Shown: in pieces, positions 12,443-19,394 of the stretch
Layout: every line of letters starts with the position of its first letter
Numbering within the stretch: the stretch's first letter is position 1
DNA from: Bacillota bacterium
GTDB taxonomy: Bacteria; Bacillota; Bacilli; Bacillales; Cytobacillaceae
DNA: 19,394 nucleotides
NCBI GenBank assembly: GCA_030705745.1
Contig: JAUZPT010000015.1
Coordinates: 1-19,394 of the forward strand
Reading direction: 5' to 3'
The notes under the pieces: generated by a model
What the model was told of the DNA's origin: nothing
Database searches by the model: none
Seen by the model: only the letters and a program-made list of their open reading frames with translations
Made by a program: the position numbers and the translations under genes

Positions 12443-14689
12443 ATGACAACTACAGTAACCTATATAAAAGAATGGCAGCAGGCTCTTCAAAATGAAATCT
12501 CGCATTTGAAAAAGTATGGAAGTAACAAATTTTTAGTAACAAATGGACGTTTTCTTTCAAACGATGGTTCTTTTACATACTATTTTGATACCTCCGTTTC
12601 ATTACGAGTTCCTGTAGGTTCTTCCATCAGACTCGAATGGGGTGGAATGAAGCAGGGTGGCCGTGTGCTTTCATCTGAAGGTAAAGGCGTTATCCTCGCA
12701 ATGGAACAATCTTTAGGAGATTTAATCCATGAAGCTTTTTTAATTCACGACCCGTGGGAGCTCCTGGAGCAACTCATTCAACGCTTTGATGACATCAAAA
12801 AACACAAACAGAAGCGGTTAAGAGTAAAAAAATTAATGGATCCCTCTATGCCTGCAAAACATCCTATTGAGAAAATCAAAAGTCCGATACATGAGCTAGT
12901 TTTAAGATCAAAATACAACCCTGTTACATTTGTTTGGGGACCTCCCGGTACAGGTAAAACATTTACACTTGCCCATGTAGCAGCGAATAAATATTTTCAG
13001 GAAAAGCGGGTACTAATTTTATCTCATAGTAATCAAGCGGTCGATGTGTTGGTAAACGAAATTTCTACATTTGTCAAAAAACAAAATCGCTTCCATGAAG
13101 GAGATGTGCTTCGTTATGGAACCAATACTAGTGAATCCCTGGTACTTGAAGAAGCGATAACTACCACTCAGCTAATTCAACAACAAGATCCGCAGCTTGC
13201 CGAGAGCAAAAATATTCTAATAGAAGAGAGACGAAAACTTAAGCAAGATTTAACGAAGTCTTTTAGCAAAAGAGATTCAGACGATTTATTAGAGCTTGAG
13301 ACTAAGATTGCTCGAGTGCTGGAAAAGATTCGCCAGAAGGAAATACAATTTGTTAAAGATGCTAGTATAATCGGGACAACACTAGCAAAATCAGCGAGCG
13401 ACCCGGCTATCTATGAAAAGGATTTTGACATCGTCATCCTTGATGAGGCAAGCATGGCCTACGTTCCCCAGGCCGCATTTGCATCGACGCTTGGAAAACG
13501 AGTCATTATTTGTGGTGATTTTAAACAATTGCCTCCAATTGCTTCTGCACGCGACGCCTTAGTCACAAAGTGGCTAAAAGAAGATATTTTTCACCGTGCG
13601 GGAGTTGTGGAGTGGGTTAAAAACGGCACGCTGCATCCTCATTTATTTTTATTAAAAGAACAGCGTAGAATGCACCCTGATATCTCCGCTTTCACCAATC
13701 ATTACATTTATCAGTCACTTGTAGGTGATCATGAAAGTGTTCTTAAAAGTAGAAATAAAATTGTCGAGAAGGCACCTTTTCCAAATCAAGCATCCGTTTT
13801 TCTGGATACGAGTTTCACGGGGGCGCATTGTATAAATGAACGGACATCTAAGTCAAGAATGAATCCATGGCAGCTTTTATTGTGCTTTCAACTAATTCAT
13901 GAATCATACCTAGGTGGTGCACGGTCGATTGGCTACGTCACACCATACCGTGCACAGGCAAATTTAATGGAGGTACTGTTGGAGGATTTATATGAAAAAG
14001 AACGGTTATCCGCGGATATTATTGCTGCGACAGTTCACAGATTCCAAGGAAGCGAACGGGATGTCATGATTTTTGATACTGTCGACAGTGAGCCCCAGGA
14101 CCGTTCCGGTATGCTACTTATAGGCAAGGACAGTGAGAGGCTGATAAATGTTGCTATAACAAGAACAAAAGGAAAGTTCATTCACGTTAGTGATCAATCC
14201 TTTATCCGGAAGCATGTCTATAATGGTAAAACACTCAAACAGCTTGTACAGCATCAGGAGCAGAATAAACAAAGCATAAAGCCCAAGGACATTGGAAAAT
14301 GGATAAAGAATCAACACCCGAGATTACATTGGATGCATGCGCTAAAGCTTGAAAAAGTCTTTCAAGATATTAAATTAGCTCTTTCATCCATCGTTATCTC
14401 TTTACCTGATCAAACAGTGCTTTCAGAACAATGGAAGGAACAGCTTTCAAAAAGGAATAAAAGGGTAAAACTTACATTGATGTCAGGAAAACCATGGGCC
14501 GAGCTTCAACCGGATCATGTGATGAATGAAAGCGTACCATTTCCATTCGTTATCATCGATGAACGCCTTTTCTGGTTTGGTTTGCCCTTAGAGGGTGCAG
14601 TAGGAGTACATCCGCCTTTTATCGCAGCGAGACTGGAATCAGAAAAGGTTATCGAACATTTTCTCGGACAGTTTCAGATTGGTGAATAA
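12443..14689 (+). CDS. Superfamily 1 (Upf1-like) DNA/RNA helicase with C-terminal PLD-like region
   Basis: A 748-residue SF1 helicase. Motif I GPPGTGKT is at 166-173, motif II DEAS at 334-337, motif III GDFKQLPPI follows, and the second RecA domain has YVTPYRAQANLM, VHRFQGSERDVMIFD and VAITRTKGK. A charged, Glu/Lys-rich insertion, probably coiled coil, lies between motifs Ia and II. The last 150 or so residues, including PFPFVIIDERLFWFGLP, resemble the catalytically dead phospholipase-D-like domain seen at the end of many bacterial helicases of this type; no HKD motif is visible. ATG 12443 is chosen because of AGGAAGAG just upstream; a TTG at 12410 is in frame but lacks a site. Likely cytoplasmic, in nucleic acid metabolism; precise role unknown. 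Confidence 0.88.
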   Translation: MTTTVTYIKEWQQALQNEISHLKKYGSNKFLVTNGRFLSNDGSFTYYFDTSVSLRVPVGSSIRLEWGGMKQGGRVLSSEGKGVILAMEQSLGDLIHEAFLIHDPWELLEQLIQRFDDIKKHKQKRLRVKKLMDPSMPAKHPIEKIKSPIHELVLRSKYNPVTFVWGPPGTGKTFTLAHVAANKYFQEKRVLILSHSNQAVDVLVNEISTFVKKQNRFHEGDVLRYGTNTSESLVLEEAITTTQLIQQQDPQLAESKNILIEERRKLKQDLTKSFSKRDSDDLLELETKIARVLEKIRQKEIQFVKDASIIGTTLAKSASDPAIYEKDFDIVILDEASMAYVPQAAFASTLGKRVIICGDFKQLPPIASARDALVTKWLKEDIFHRAGVVEWVKNGTLHPHLFLLKEQRRMHPDISAFTNHYIYQSLVGDHESVLKSRNKIVEKAPFPNQASVFLDTSFTGAHCINERTSKSRMNPWQLLLCFQLIHESYLGGARSIGYVTPYRAQANLMEVLLEDLYEKERLSADIIAATVHRFQGSERDVMIFDTVDSEPQDRSGMLLIGKDSERLINVAITRTKGKFIHVSDQSFIRKHVYNGKTLKQLVQHQEQNKQSIKPKDIGKWIKNQHPRLHWMHALKLEKVFQDIKLALSSIVISLPDQTVLSEQWKEQLSKRNKRVKLTLMSGKPWAELQPDHVMNESVPFPFVIIDERLFWFGLPLEGAVGVHPPFIAARLESEKVIEHFLGQFQIGE

Positions 14690-14781
14690 TTCAAGGCTAT
14701 AATCGTGGAACAAGAGGAAATCTTACTTAAACATTTGGCGTTGTTAAATGACACGGTTGATTTTAACTACACTATGATGAG

Positions 14782-14812
14782 CTAAAATCCGCGGAAAGGG
14801 AGCGGATTTTAG
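14782..14812 (+). terminator. Perfect 11-bp hairpin after the helicase gene, probable terminator
   Basis: CTAAAATCCGC (14782-14792) and GCGGATTTTAG (14802-14812) are perfect complements around a nine-base loop. The T run inside the right arm (TTTT) is short and no longer run follows, so it may be a weak terminator. Confidence 0.5.
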
Positions 14813-14856
14813 TGAATATCAACTATACTGGTGAACATAGACAAACATTTAAATAG

Positions 14857-14932
14857 TTAGATTAATGGATCAAACTCTCCTTCAGTTTGACTATTTAGTC
14901 TAATTTTTATATTATTAGATTAATTAGTCTAA
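14857..14932 (+). promoter_or_regulatory. Promoter embedded in repeated TTAGNNTAA operators
   Basis: The boxes TTAGATTAA and TTAGTCTAA occur alternately at 14857, 14895, 14915 and 14924; the last two abut to form the near-perfect palindrome TTAGATTAATTAGTCTAA. The first two end a 47-base inverted repeat with 20-base arms (15 of 20 paired; inner TCAAACT/AGTTTGA perfect) and a seven-base centre. A good promoter lies within: TTGACT (14887-14892), 17 bases, TATTAT (14910-14915). The -35 is in the repeat's right arm and the -10 touches the last palindrome. The adjacent HTH protein is the natural candidate to bind here. Confidence 0.7.
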
Positions 14933-14956
14933 CTTAGCGAGTGAAAGGAGTTTAAA

Positions 14957-15751
14957 ATGAATGAACCAATATCGATATTTATACTAGATGTTAGTAATTC
15001 GTCGCTCGAGAAAAAGGGTGAGGAACTCACCTTATATTTGGACGAGCTAGTTAACTGGATTGAAATTTGGACAGAAGATATCGGGCCTATAAAAATAAAA
15101 CATCGTGCAGGCGATGAAATTATCTTTGTTGGTCATGGCTATTCAACGGCTTATACACTTGCTTTTTTTGTAAGCAGAGTATGGAAGTATAAAGAACACA
15201 AGCCCTATTTTGGTTTGTCTTTCGGAGATATTGATAAAAGTTTGGCGGAAATTGATATTGAAAAGTGGATTCATCCTTTGATAAAGCAAGCCAGATATGC
15301 GAACGATTCACTAAAACAAGAGCAAAGCAGACCGCAGTTTAGGTTTGAGCTTGATCAGTTCTATTCCAATGAAAAAAACATTACATCATACAATCAGTTT
15401 CGGGCTGAATTTGAAACTTTAATAAATACCCTTTTGCATTTACAACAGCAATATATACGAAAACAAACTGAGATTCAAGAACAGGTTTGCTCTCTCTATT
15501 TAATATTACAACAACAAAAGGCCATCGGGGAACTCCTTGGCAGAACGGCACCAACGATTTCAAGCCATTTCAAAAAAGGATTTAGTGAAGAAATTTTAAT
15601 GTCATTTAAGGAAATTGTTTCTATCTTAATTTCGCTGGAAAAAAAGTCTTATCTTAAAAGTGGGATCGATCCTAGTGAAACAAATAAAACCCTTACACAT
15701 TTGATAAGAAATCATCTCAAAGCAAATATTAAATCGATGTTTGATTTATAG
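14957..15751 (+). CDS. SatD-like protein with C-terminal helix-turn-helix
   Basis: A 264-residue protein with weak but recognisable SatD-family traits. The N-terminal half (ISIFILDVSNSS, then IKHRAGDEIIFVGHG and FGLSFGDIDKSL) follows the alpha/beta pattern of that family, which resembles a degenerate nucleotide-cyclase fold. Near residues 190-211, QQKAIGELLGRTAPTISSHF is a clear HTH. So it is probably a DNA-binding sensor, and likely represses its own promoter, given the operators just upstream. AAAGGAG precedes the ATG. The next gene, a DUF3307 membrane protein, starts 18 bases after; this pairing recurs in Firmicutes as I recall it. The ligand is unknown, and the family call is moderate. 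Confidence 0.6.
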   Translation: MNEPISIFILDVSNSSLEKKGEELTLYLDELVNWIEIWTEDIGPIKIKHRAGDEIIFVGHGYSTAYTLAFFVSRVWKYKEHKPYFGLSFGDIDKSLAEIDIEKWIHPLIKQARYANDSLKQEQSRPQFRFELDQFYSNEKNITSYNQFRAEFETLINTLLHLQQQYIRKQTEIQEQVCSLYLILQQQKAIGELLGRTAPTISSHFKKGFSEEILMSFKEIVSILISLEKKSYLKSGIDPSETNKTLTHLIRNHLKANIKSMFDL

Positions 15752-15769
15752 CTCGAAGGAAGTGAAGTC

Positions 15770-16639
15770 ATGCTTATATTAAGCCTAATTTTAGCTCACC
15801 TAATCGCTGATTTTTACATGCAAACAGATAAAATGGTGAAGGACAAACGTAAAAACATGATTAAGCATATACTTCACCATTTACTCATGACTTTTGCGGT
15901 TCTTACAGCGTTTTACGTTGCAGATTCGTTTAAAGACTCTATCATAGAGAAGCTTTTAAAACCGCTTTTTTTCATTGTTTTAACTCATTATTTAATTGAT
16001 TTATTTAAAATTATGATAGTAGATTCATTAAAACTAAAAAATGAAGAGAATCTAAAAAGACTGTTTTTTTTCACAATAGATCAACTGCTTCATCTTGGAA
16101 TGATTCTTCTCGCATGTCAGTTGTTTTTTGAAATAGATATTTTGAGATTAGGACAGCAAATACTTTCCCATCATCATGGTAACATTAGCTCTTTCAACGC
16201 CTTATTATTTATCATGATCATATTTATTTTAGCAACAAGCGTAAGCGGCCATATAATTAGGATTCTAGTTGGATCCCTGCCAAATCAACTTTTAACTTTT
16301 GAAGGGAAATATGGATTTAAGAATCAGCGAATCATTAAAAATGATACAAATAATAACGTAGGTGAAAAAGGTTTGACTGAGGAATACAATTATACAATTT
16401 TCAGCAAACATGATCTTTCACGAGGAAAATTAATTGGCTATATTGAGAGATTGCTAGTGATATTATTAACATTTAACAGTGCCTATCCTGCCATAGGGTT
16501 TATTGTGGCCGCCAAGTCGATCGCGAGATTTAAACAAATGGATGACCGCGATTGGGCAGAATATTTTCTATTGGGTACGTTAACCTCGATGTTTATCGGC
16601 ATTTCCCTTGGAATTTTATTGAAGGAAGTATTAACATAG
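15770..16639 (+). CDS. DUF3307-family membrane protein
   Basis: A 289-residue integral membrane protein. It opens with the DUF3307 signature MLILSLILAHLIADFYMQTD and has the second typical block FIVLTHYLIDLFKI, both within hydrophobic helices. About six or seven membrane segments can be counted, with a hydrophilic loop near 180-225 (FEGKYGFKNQRIIKNDTNNN onwards). It has GGAAGTGAAG before the ATG and is cotranscribed with the SatD-like gene, so probably controlled by the same operators. Transport or a partner role to the HTH protein are both possible; function is unknown. Confidence 0.8.
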   Translation: MLILSLILAHLIADFYMQTDKMVKDKRKNMIKHILHHLLMTFAVLTAFYVADSFKDSIIEKLLKPLFFIVLTHYLIDLFKIMIVDSLKLKNEENLKRLFFFTIDQLLHLGMILLACQLFFEIDILRLGQQILSHHHGNISSFNALLFIMIIFILATSVSGHIIRILVGSLPNQLLTFEGKYGFKNQRIIKNDTNNNVGEKGLTEEYNYTIFSKHDLSRGKLIGYIERLLVILLTFNSAYPAIGFIVAAKSIARFKQMDDRDWAEYFLLGTLTSMFIGISLGILLKEVLT

Positions 16640-16667
16640 TACATATGGAAATCAAAGAGTTTGACAT

Positions 16668-16982
16668 TTACTTATGATTTCTCTGTTTTTTCATTTTTTC
16701 CATTTCCTCCGTAACAATGAAAGCTAAATCATCATTGCCAAAAAGTGATAATATTCCTAGAAGAGCTTGGTCGGGAACTTCTCCTGCTTCTTCCTTTGAA
16801 ACGGTTAAGTCGATTCCGTCCCTTAACGCTTGGTTCGCAGCCTGGTTTGGATAAGCACGCAAATAAACTTCTTCCGGATCAAGATCATGGTTAACGCACC
16901 ATTGTGCAAATACGAGGATCATCATATTTTCTTCACTTTGATAATTTTGAATAATTTGTTCTTGCAGATCTTTTTGATTCAT
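16668..16982 (-). CDS. Small acidic protein of unknown function
   Basis: A 104-residue soluble protein without signal or membrane segments: MNQKDLQEQIIQNYQSEENM, FAQWCVNHDLDPEEVYLRAY and a Lys-rich end. I do not recognise the family, although similar short proteins of about 100 residues are common in Bacillus. The start ATG at 16982 is chosen over 17003 because GAGGAG lies about eight bases upstream on the minus strand. It faces the DUF3307 gene, with 28 bases between their stop codons and no strong terminator there. Confidence 0.75.
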   Translation of the reverse strand: MNQKDLQEQIIQNYQSEENMMILVFAQWCVNHDLDPEEVYLRAYPNQAANQALRDGIDLTVSKEEAGEVPDQALLGILSLFGNDDLAFIVTEEMEKMKKQRNHK

Positions 16983-17011
16983 GTAATTACTCCTCAAAGT
17001 CATTTGCCTTT

Positions 17012-17039
17012 ATTATAATAGAATTATTCAGCGTTTACA
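17012..17039 (-). promoter_or_regulatory. Candidate promoter of the minus-strand small gene, with cre-like sequence
   Basis: On the minus strand TGTAAA (17039-17034) and TATAAT (17017-17012) are 16 bases apart, upstream of the ATG at 16982. The overlapping TGTAAACGCTGAAT (17039-17026) matches the cre consensus TGWAANCGNTNWCA except for the last two bases, which would place CcpA on the promoter. The -35 is weak. Confidence 0.4.
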
Positions 17040-17139
17040 CTTTTTACAAATATTAAAGGCTTTAATTTGCTTTTTGATGGGATTTTATGAGTAAATTCAT
17101 AATGAGACATATTAATGGAACTTGAAAGGAGATATTAAC

Positions 17140-17409
17140 ATGGAAAAGATTGAAGTTGGAGAGGTTTTTACTATTAGTGATGCCGAAAATGAAGAGCAAG
17201 AAGTTGAAGTACTTGGCACAATAACAATTGAGGGTACAGATTATGTAGCTGTAGGCTTTGTTGAGGACCTTCAGGAGGAAACAGAAGATGACATTGATAT
17301 TTTCTTTTTAAAGGTTGATCAAGACGGTGAGTTGGAAGCGATAGAGAGCGATGAAGAATTTGAGAAGGTTTCTGTTGCGTTCGAGGAACTATTAGAGTCG
17401 GAAGAATAA
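17140..17409 (+). CDS. DUF1292-family acidic protein
   Basis: An 89-residue, strongly acidic protein: EVFTISDAENEEQEVEVLGT, DYVAVGFVEDL, IDIFFLKVDQDGEL and an Asp/Glu-rich C-terminus. The pattern of a short beta-rich domain with F/L-K-V...DGE fits DUF1292 (YrzB type), whose function is not known. AAAGGAGAT (near 17125) lies a normal distance before the ATG at 17140; the TTG at 17122 would include that site in the coding region and is rejected. The next gene follows in 33 bases and may be cotranscribed. Confidence 0.8.
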   Translation: MEKIEVGEVFTISDAENEEQEVEVLGTITIEGTDYVAVGFVEDLQEETEDDIDIFFLKVDQDGELEAIESDEEFEKVSVAFEELLESEE

Positions 17410-17442
17410 AAGCTCGAAACGGTAAATGGGGAAGTGAATCAT

Positions 17443-17877
17443 ATGAGATGGATATTTCCGTTACTTTCATTTATTGGAGGCATCGCCATCGCATTTCAAG
17501 CACAAATCAATGGAACGCTAGGGAGAAGGGCTGGTGCACTTGAAGGTGCATTTATCTCGTTTGCCATAGGAGCACTCGCATTGCTCTTTATGGTCCTGTT
17601 TTTTGGAAAAGGAAATTTGGGGTCAATCTTTACCGTTCCAAAATGGCAACTTTTGGGCGGGTTGCTCGGTGCTTTTTACGTTAGTGTCATGGTCCTTGTT
17701 GTACCTAAAATTGGAGTGGCGCCGACTCTTGTCGCTGTTATTGCTGGTCAACTGATTTTAGGAGCAATAATCGATCACTTTGGATTATTTGGAGGACAGC
17801 GGTTCCCATTAGATACGAAAAAGATGATTGCTATTGGACTATTGTTCTGCTCCTTATTTTTATTTAATCAAAAGTGA
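17443..17877 (+). CDS. YdcZ/DUF606-type small DMT membrane protein
   Basis: A 144-residue membrane protein with five hydrophobic helices, half the size of a normal ten-helix DMT transporter. The start (WIFPLLSFIGGIAIAFQAQI followed by NGTLGRR) and the block GGLLGAFYVSVMVLVVPKIG are typical of the YdcZ (DUF606) family. Members are thought to act as dimers; substrate unknown. GGGGAAG at 17428-17434 favours ATG 17443 over the GTG at 17434. It lies 33 bases after the DUF1292 gene and is followed by a terminator. Confidence 0.85.
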   Translation: MRWIFPLLSFIGGIAIAFQAQINGTLGRRAGALEGAFISFAIGALALLFMVLFFGKGNLGSIFTVPKWQLLGGLLGAFYVSVMVLVVPKIGVAPTLVAVIAGQLILGAIIDHFGLFGGQRFPLDTKKMIAIGLLFCSLFLFNQK

Positions 17878-17898
17878 CCTTCCATATAATTTTTAAAT

Positions 17899-17944
17899 AA
17901 AGCGCATGCCACTTCAATTCGGCAAGCGTTTTTTTGTTTTTTTA
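17899..17944 (+). terminator. Rho-independent terminator after the YdcZ-type gene
   Basis: The stem AAGCGCATGCC / GGCAAGCGTT has one internal A-A mismatch and a ten-base loop, and is followed by TTTTTTTGTTTTTTT. Confidence 0.8.
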
Positions 17945-18302
17945 AAAGGAAACTATTTTAAAATTGTCGAGAATTTCTACTTCTAATACTTAGCAATGTC
18001 GGATTATAAATTGAACTTAAAGGAAGTAAATATAGCGTTATAAGGAATATTTTTATAAATTAGGGAGTAATTTGTCATATTTTTCATTGTAGAAAGAAAA
18101 TAATTTCACCATAAACTTACAAAATTTTCAATACGACTATGATAAATTAATTAAAGATTCAGAAAAATACTTACATAGGAAAACGATACCAAAAAATGTA
18201 CTTATTACGAAAGGGAGGGGAAAAAGATAATCTGTAATTGTCATAAATCTATTTTTGTCACGTAAACTATTATCTCTCATTAAGCAAAATTTATTATTTC
18301 GT
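17945..18302 (+). other. AT-rich non-coding region upstream of the amidohydrolase gene
   Basis: About 360 bases without a supported gene. Very AT-rich. No convincing -35/-10 pair was found: TTGAAC at 18011 has TATAGC and TTATAA downstream only at poor spacing. GGGAGGGG near 18213-18220 looks like a ribosome binding site but no start codon with a usable frame follows. The promoter and any regulator site of the amidohydrolase operon should be here but cannot be placed. Confidence 0.4.
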
Positions 18303-18314
18303 AGGAGGATTATG

Positions 18315-19205
18315 ATGGCGGACAATGTGAAAATTGGATTAATACAAGCGACACATGATGTGGATGGGAATGAACCTGTTTCGGTGCACAAAGAAAAGGC
18401 GATTGAAAAACATATCAAACTTGTAAGAGATGCCGCAGCAAAAGGGGCGCAAATTATTTGTCTGCAAGAAATTTTCTATGGTCCCTATTTTTGCTCTGAA
18501 CAAAATACGAAATGGTATGATTCTGCAGAAGAAATTCCAAATGGACCTACGACAAAGCTATTTCAAGAGTTAGCGAAGGAACTAGAAGTGGTGATTGTTC
18601 TGCCAATCTATGAAAGAGAGGGAATTGCCACTTATTATAATACAGCGGCTGTGATTGATGCGGATGGATCTTATCTAGGAAAATACCGGAAACAGCATAT
18701 TCCTCATGTCGGAGTAGGCAATGATGGATACGGTTTTTGGGAGAAGTTTTATTTTAAACCAGGAAACCTTGGCTATCCCGTGTTTGACACTGCCTATGCA
18801 AAAGTAGGGGTTTACATTTGCTATGACCGACATTTCCCTGAAGGCGCAAGGCTGCTTGGCTTAAATGGAGCAGAAATAGTGTTTAACCCTTCTGCAACCG
18901 TTGCAGGTTTATCGGAGTATTTATGGAAACTTGAGCAGCCTGCCCATGCTGTAGCAAATGGATATTACTTAGGTGCCATTAACCGAGTTGGATATGAAGC
19001 TCCATGGAAAATGGGAGAATTTTATGGACAATCCTACCTAGTCGACCCATTAGGAAACTTTGTGGCATCAGCTAGCAGAGACAAAGACGAAATAATCATT
19101 GGAGAAATGGATAAGAAAATGATTCGTAAAGTTCGTGATACATGGCAATTTTATCGCGACCGCCGCCCAGAAACGTATGGTGAAATGACAGCATTACTCC
19201 CTTGA
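18315..19205 (+). CDS. Beta-ureidopropionase-like nitrilase-family amidohydrolase
   Basis: A 296-residue carbon-nitrogen hydrolase with the full catalytic triad: Glu52 in CLQEIF, Lys126 in YRKQHIP and Cys169 in VYICYDRHFPE. The family includes beta-ureidopropionase, which cuts N-carbamoyl-beta-alanine to beta-alanine, CO2 and ammonia at the end of reductive pyrimidine breakdown, and N-carbamoylputrescine amidase. The neighbour downstream looks like a dihydropyrimidine dehydrogenase subunit, which favours the first. AGGAGG at 18303-18308 gives six bases to ATG 18315 and only three to the adjacent ATG 18312. The longer in-frame start at 18255 has no such site. Cytoplasmic; no signal peptide. 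Confidence 0.85.
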   Translation: MADNVKIGLIQATHDVDGNEPVSVHKEKAIEKHIKLVRDAAAKGAQIICLQEIFYGPYFCSEQNTKWYDSAEEIPNGPTTKLFQELAKELEVVIVLPIYEREGIATYYNTAAVIDADGSYLGKYRKQHIPHVGVGNDGYGFWEKFYFKPGNLGYPVFDTAYAKVGVYICYDRHFPEGARLLGLNGAEIVFNPSATVAGLSEYLWKLEQPAHAVANGYYLGAINRVGYEAPWKMGEFYGQSYLVDPLGNFVASASRDKDEIIIGEMDKKMIRKVRDTWQFYRDRRPETYGEMTALLP

Positions 19206-19260
19206 TAGAACGCAATTCCCGGCTTATAACGCGATATGAAGATGTGTGACCGGGTTCTAT
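19205..19260 (+). other. Imperfect intergenic hairpin between the amidohydrolase and the next gene
   Basis: ATAGAAC (19205-19211) and CCCGG (19218-19222), read past a six-base bulge, pair with CCGGGTTCTAT (19250-19260). No T run follows, so it is not a standard terminator; it may mark RNA processing or be chance. Confidence 0.3.
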
Positions 19261-19295
19261 ATCTTTACGAACGAAGCATGGGGAGGGGTCTTTAC

Positions 19296-19394
19296 TTGGC
19301 AAAAACAAAAATCAGCCGAATCTCGAATACTGAATTAGAAAAAAACTTTCAGGAAGTAGAGCTGGGTCTAACAAATCAGGAAGCTTTTGAAGAA
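19296..19394 (+). CDS. preT: Start of a PreT-like NAD-dependent dihydropyrimidine dehydrogenase subunit, cut by window end
   Basis: Thirty-three codons from a TTG at 19296 to the window edge, beginning MAKTKISRISNTELEKNFQE and ending in LTNQEAFEE. GGGAGGGG (19281-19288) is seven bases before the TTG. An in-frame ATG at 19278 would include that site and is less likely. In PreT-type and related GltD-like flavoproteins, a segment like NQEAFEEA comes just before the first Cys-rich iron-sulfur motif, which would lie just outside. PreT with PreA reduces uracil and thymine with NADH. The call rests on this short N-terminus and on the neighbouring beta-ureidopropionase-like gene. Confidence 0.55.
   Translation, partial: MAKTKISRISNTELEKNFQEVELGLTNQEAFEE

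Noticed and set aside
14857..14932. CRISPR-like or phage attachment repeats
   Set aside because: The repeats are nine bases with unequal spacing, overlap a promoter and are symmetrical, as expected of operators; no integrase or cas gene is near.
16830..17018. Plus-strand 62-codon frame opposite the small acidic protein
   Set aside because: No ribosome binding site and no family features; the minus-strand gene explains the region.
18213..18240. Hidden small gene after GGGAGGGG upstream of the amidohydrolase
   Set aside because: No ATG, GTG or TTG at proper distance opens a frame of useful length.

Overview
The window reads as the chromosome of a low-GC Gram-positive bacterium of the Bacillaceae. 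The evidence is AT-rich DNA, strong AGGAGG-type ribosome binding sites, GTG and TTG starts, T-run terminators, a MoxR/DUF58/DUF4129 cluster like Bacillus yeaC-yeaD-yebA, a DeoR close to that of Bacillus, and DUF1292 and DUF3307 proteins. Genus cannot be fixed from sequence alone. No rRNA, tRNA, CRISPR array or insertion sequence was seen.

Layout. 1-560 (-): 5' part of an alkaline-phosphatase-superfamily phosphodiesterase, cut by the window edge. 822-4223 (+): MoxR ATPase, DUF58 protein and a membrane DUF4129 protein, closed by a terminator. 4340-12003 (+): a bacterial microcompartment (BMC) operon. 12097-12297: small Xre-type HTH protein, then a terminator. 12443-14689: SF1 helicase with a C-terminal PLD-like region. 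14957-16639: SatD-like HTH protein plus a DUF3307 membrane protein behind an elaborate operator. 16668-16982 (-): small acidic protein of unknown function. 17140-17877: DUF1292 protein and a YdcZ-type (DUF606) membrane protein, then a terminator. 18315-end: beta-ureidopropionase-like amidohydrolase and the start of a PreT-like subunit, which suggests a reductive pyrimidine catabolism operon continuing off the window.

The BMC operon is the centre of interest. A DeoR/SorC regulator is followed, with gaps of a few bases, by a PduL phosphotransacylase, a flavoprotein-like protein of unknown role, three BMC-P (EutN/CcmL) pentamer proteins, an acylating aldehyde dehydrogenase, two BMC-H shell proteins, triosephosphate isomerase, an RpiB/LacA-type isomerase and deoxyribose-phosphate aldolase (DeoC). 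The gene set fits the 'sugar phosphate utilizing' (SPU) class of BMC. Inferred chemistry: DeoC splits 2-deoxyribose-5-phosphate into glyceraldehyde-3-phosphate and acetaldehyde; the dehydrogenase and PduL turn the toxic acetaldehyde into acetyl-CoA and then acetyl-phosphate; TPI handles the triose phosphate. DeoC, the aldehyde dehydrogenase, TPI, PduL and the flavoprotein-like protein all carry an extra amphipathic N-terminal helix of the cargo-targeting type; the RpiB-like protein does not.

Oddities: the aldehyde dehydrogenase has an in-frame TAA ten codons after its catalytic cysteine; the first BMC-H has an in-frame 41-codon Lys-rich upstream extension with its own start signal; the RpiB-like protein has Asp where RpiB has its catalytic Cys; DeoC has Ala-Cys in place of the usual Gly-Gly of the KASGG phosphate-binding motif; and no trimeric BMC-T gene is present. 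The deoxyribose-handling BMC and the pyrimidine-base pathway about 6 kb downstream would together cover both halves of a pyrimidine deoxynucleoside.
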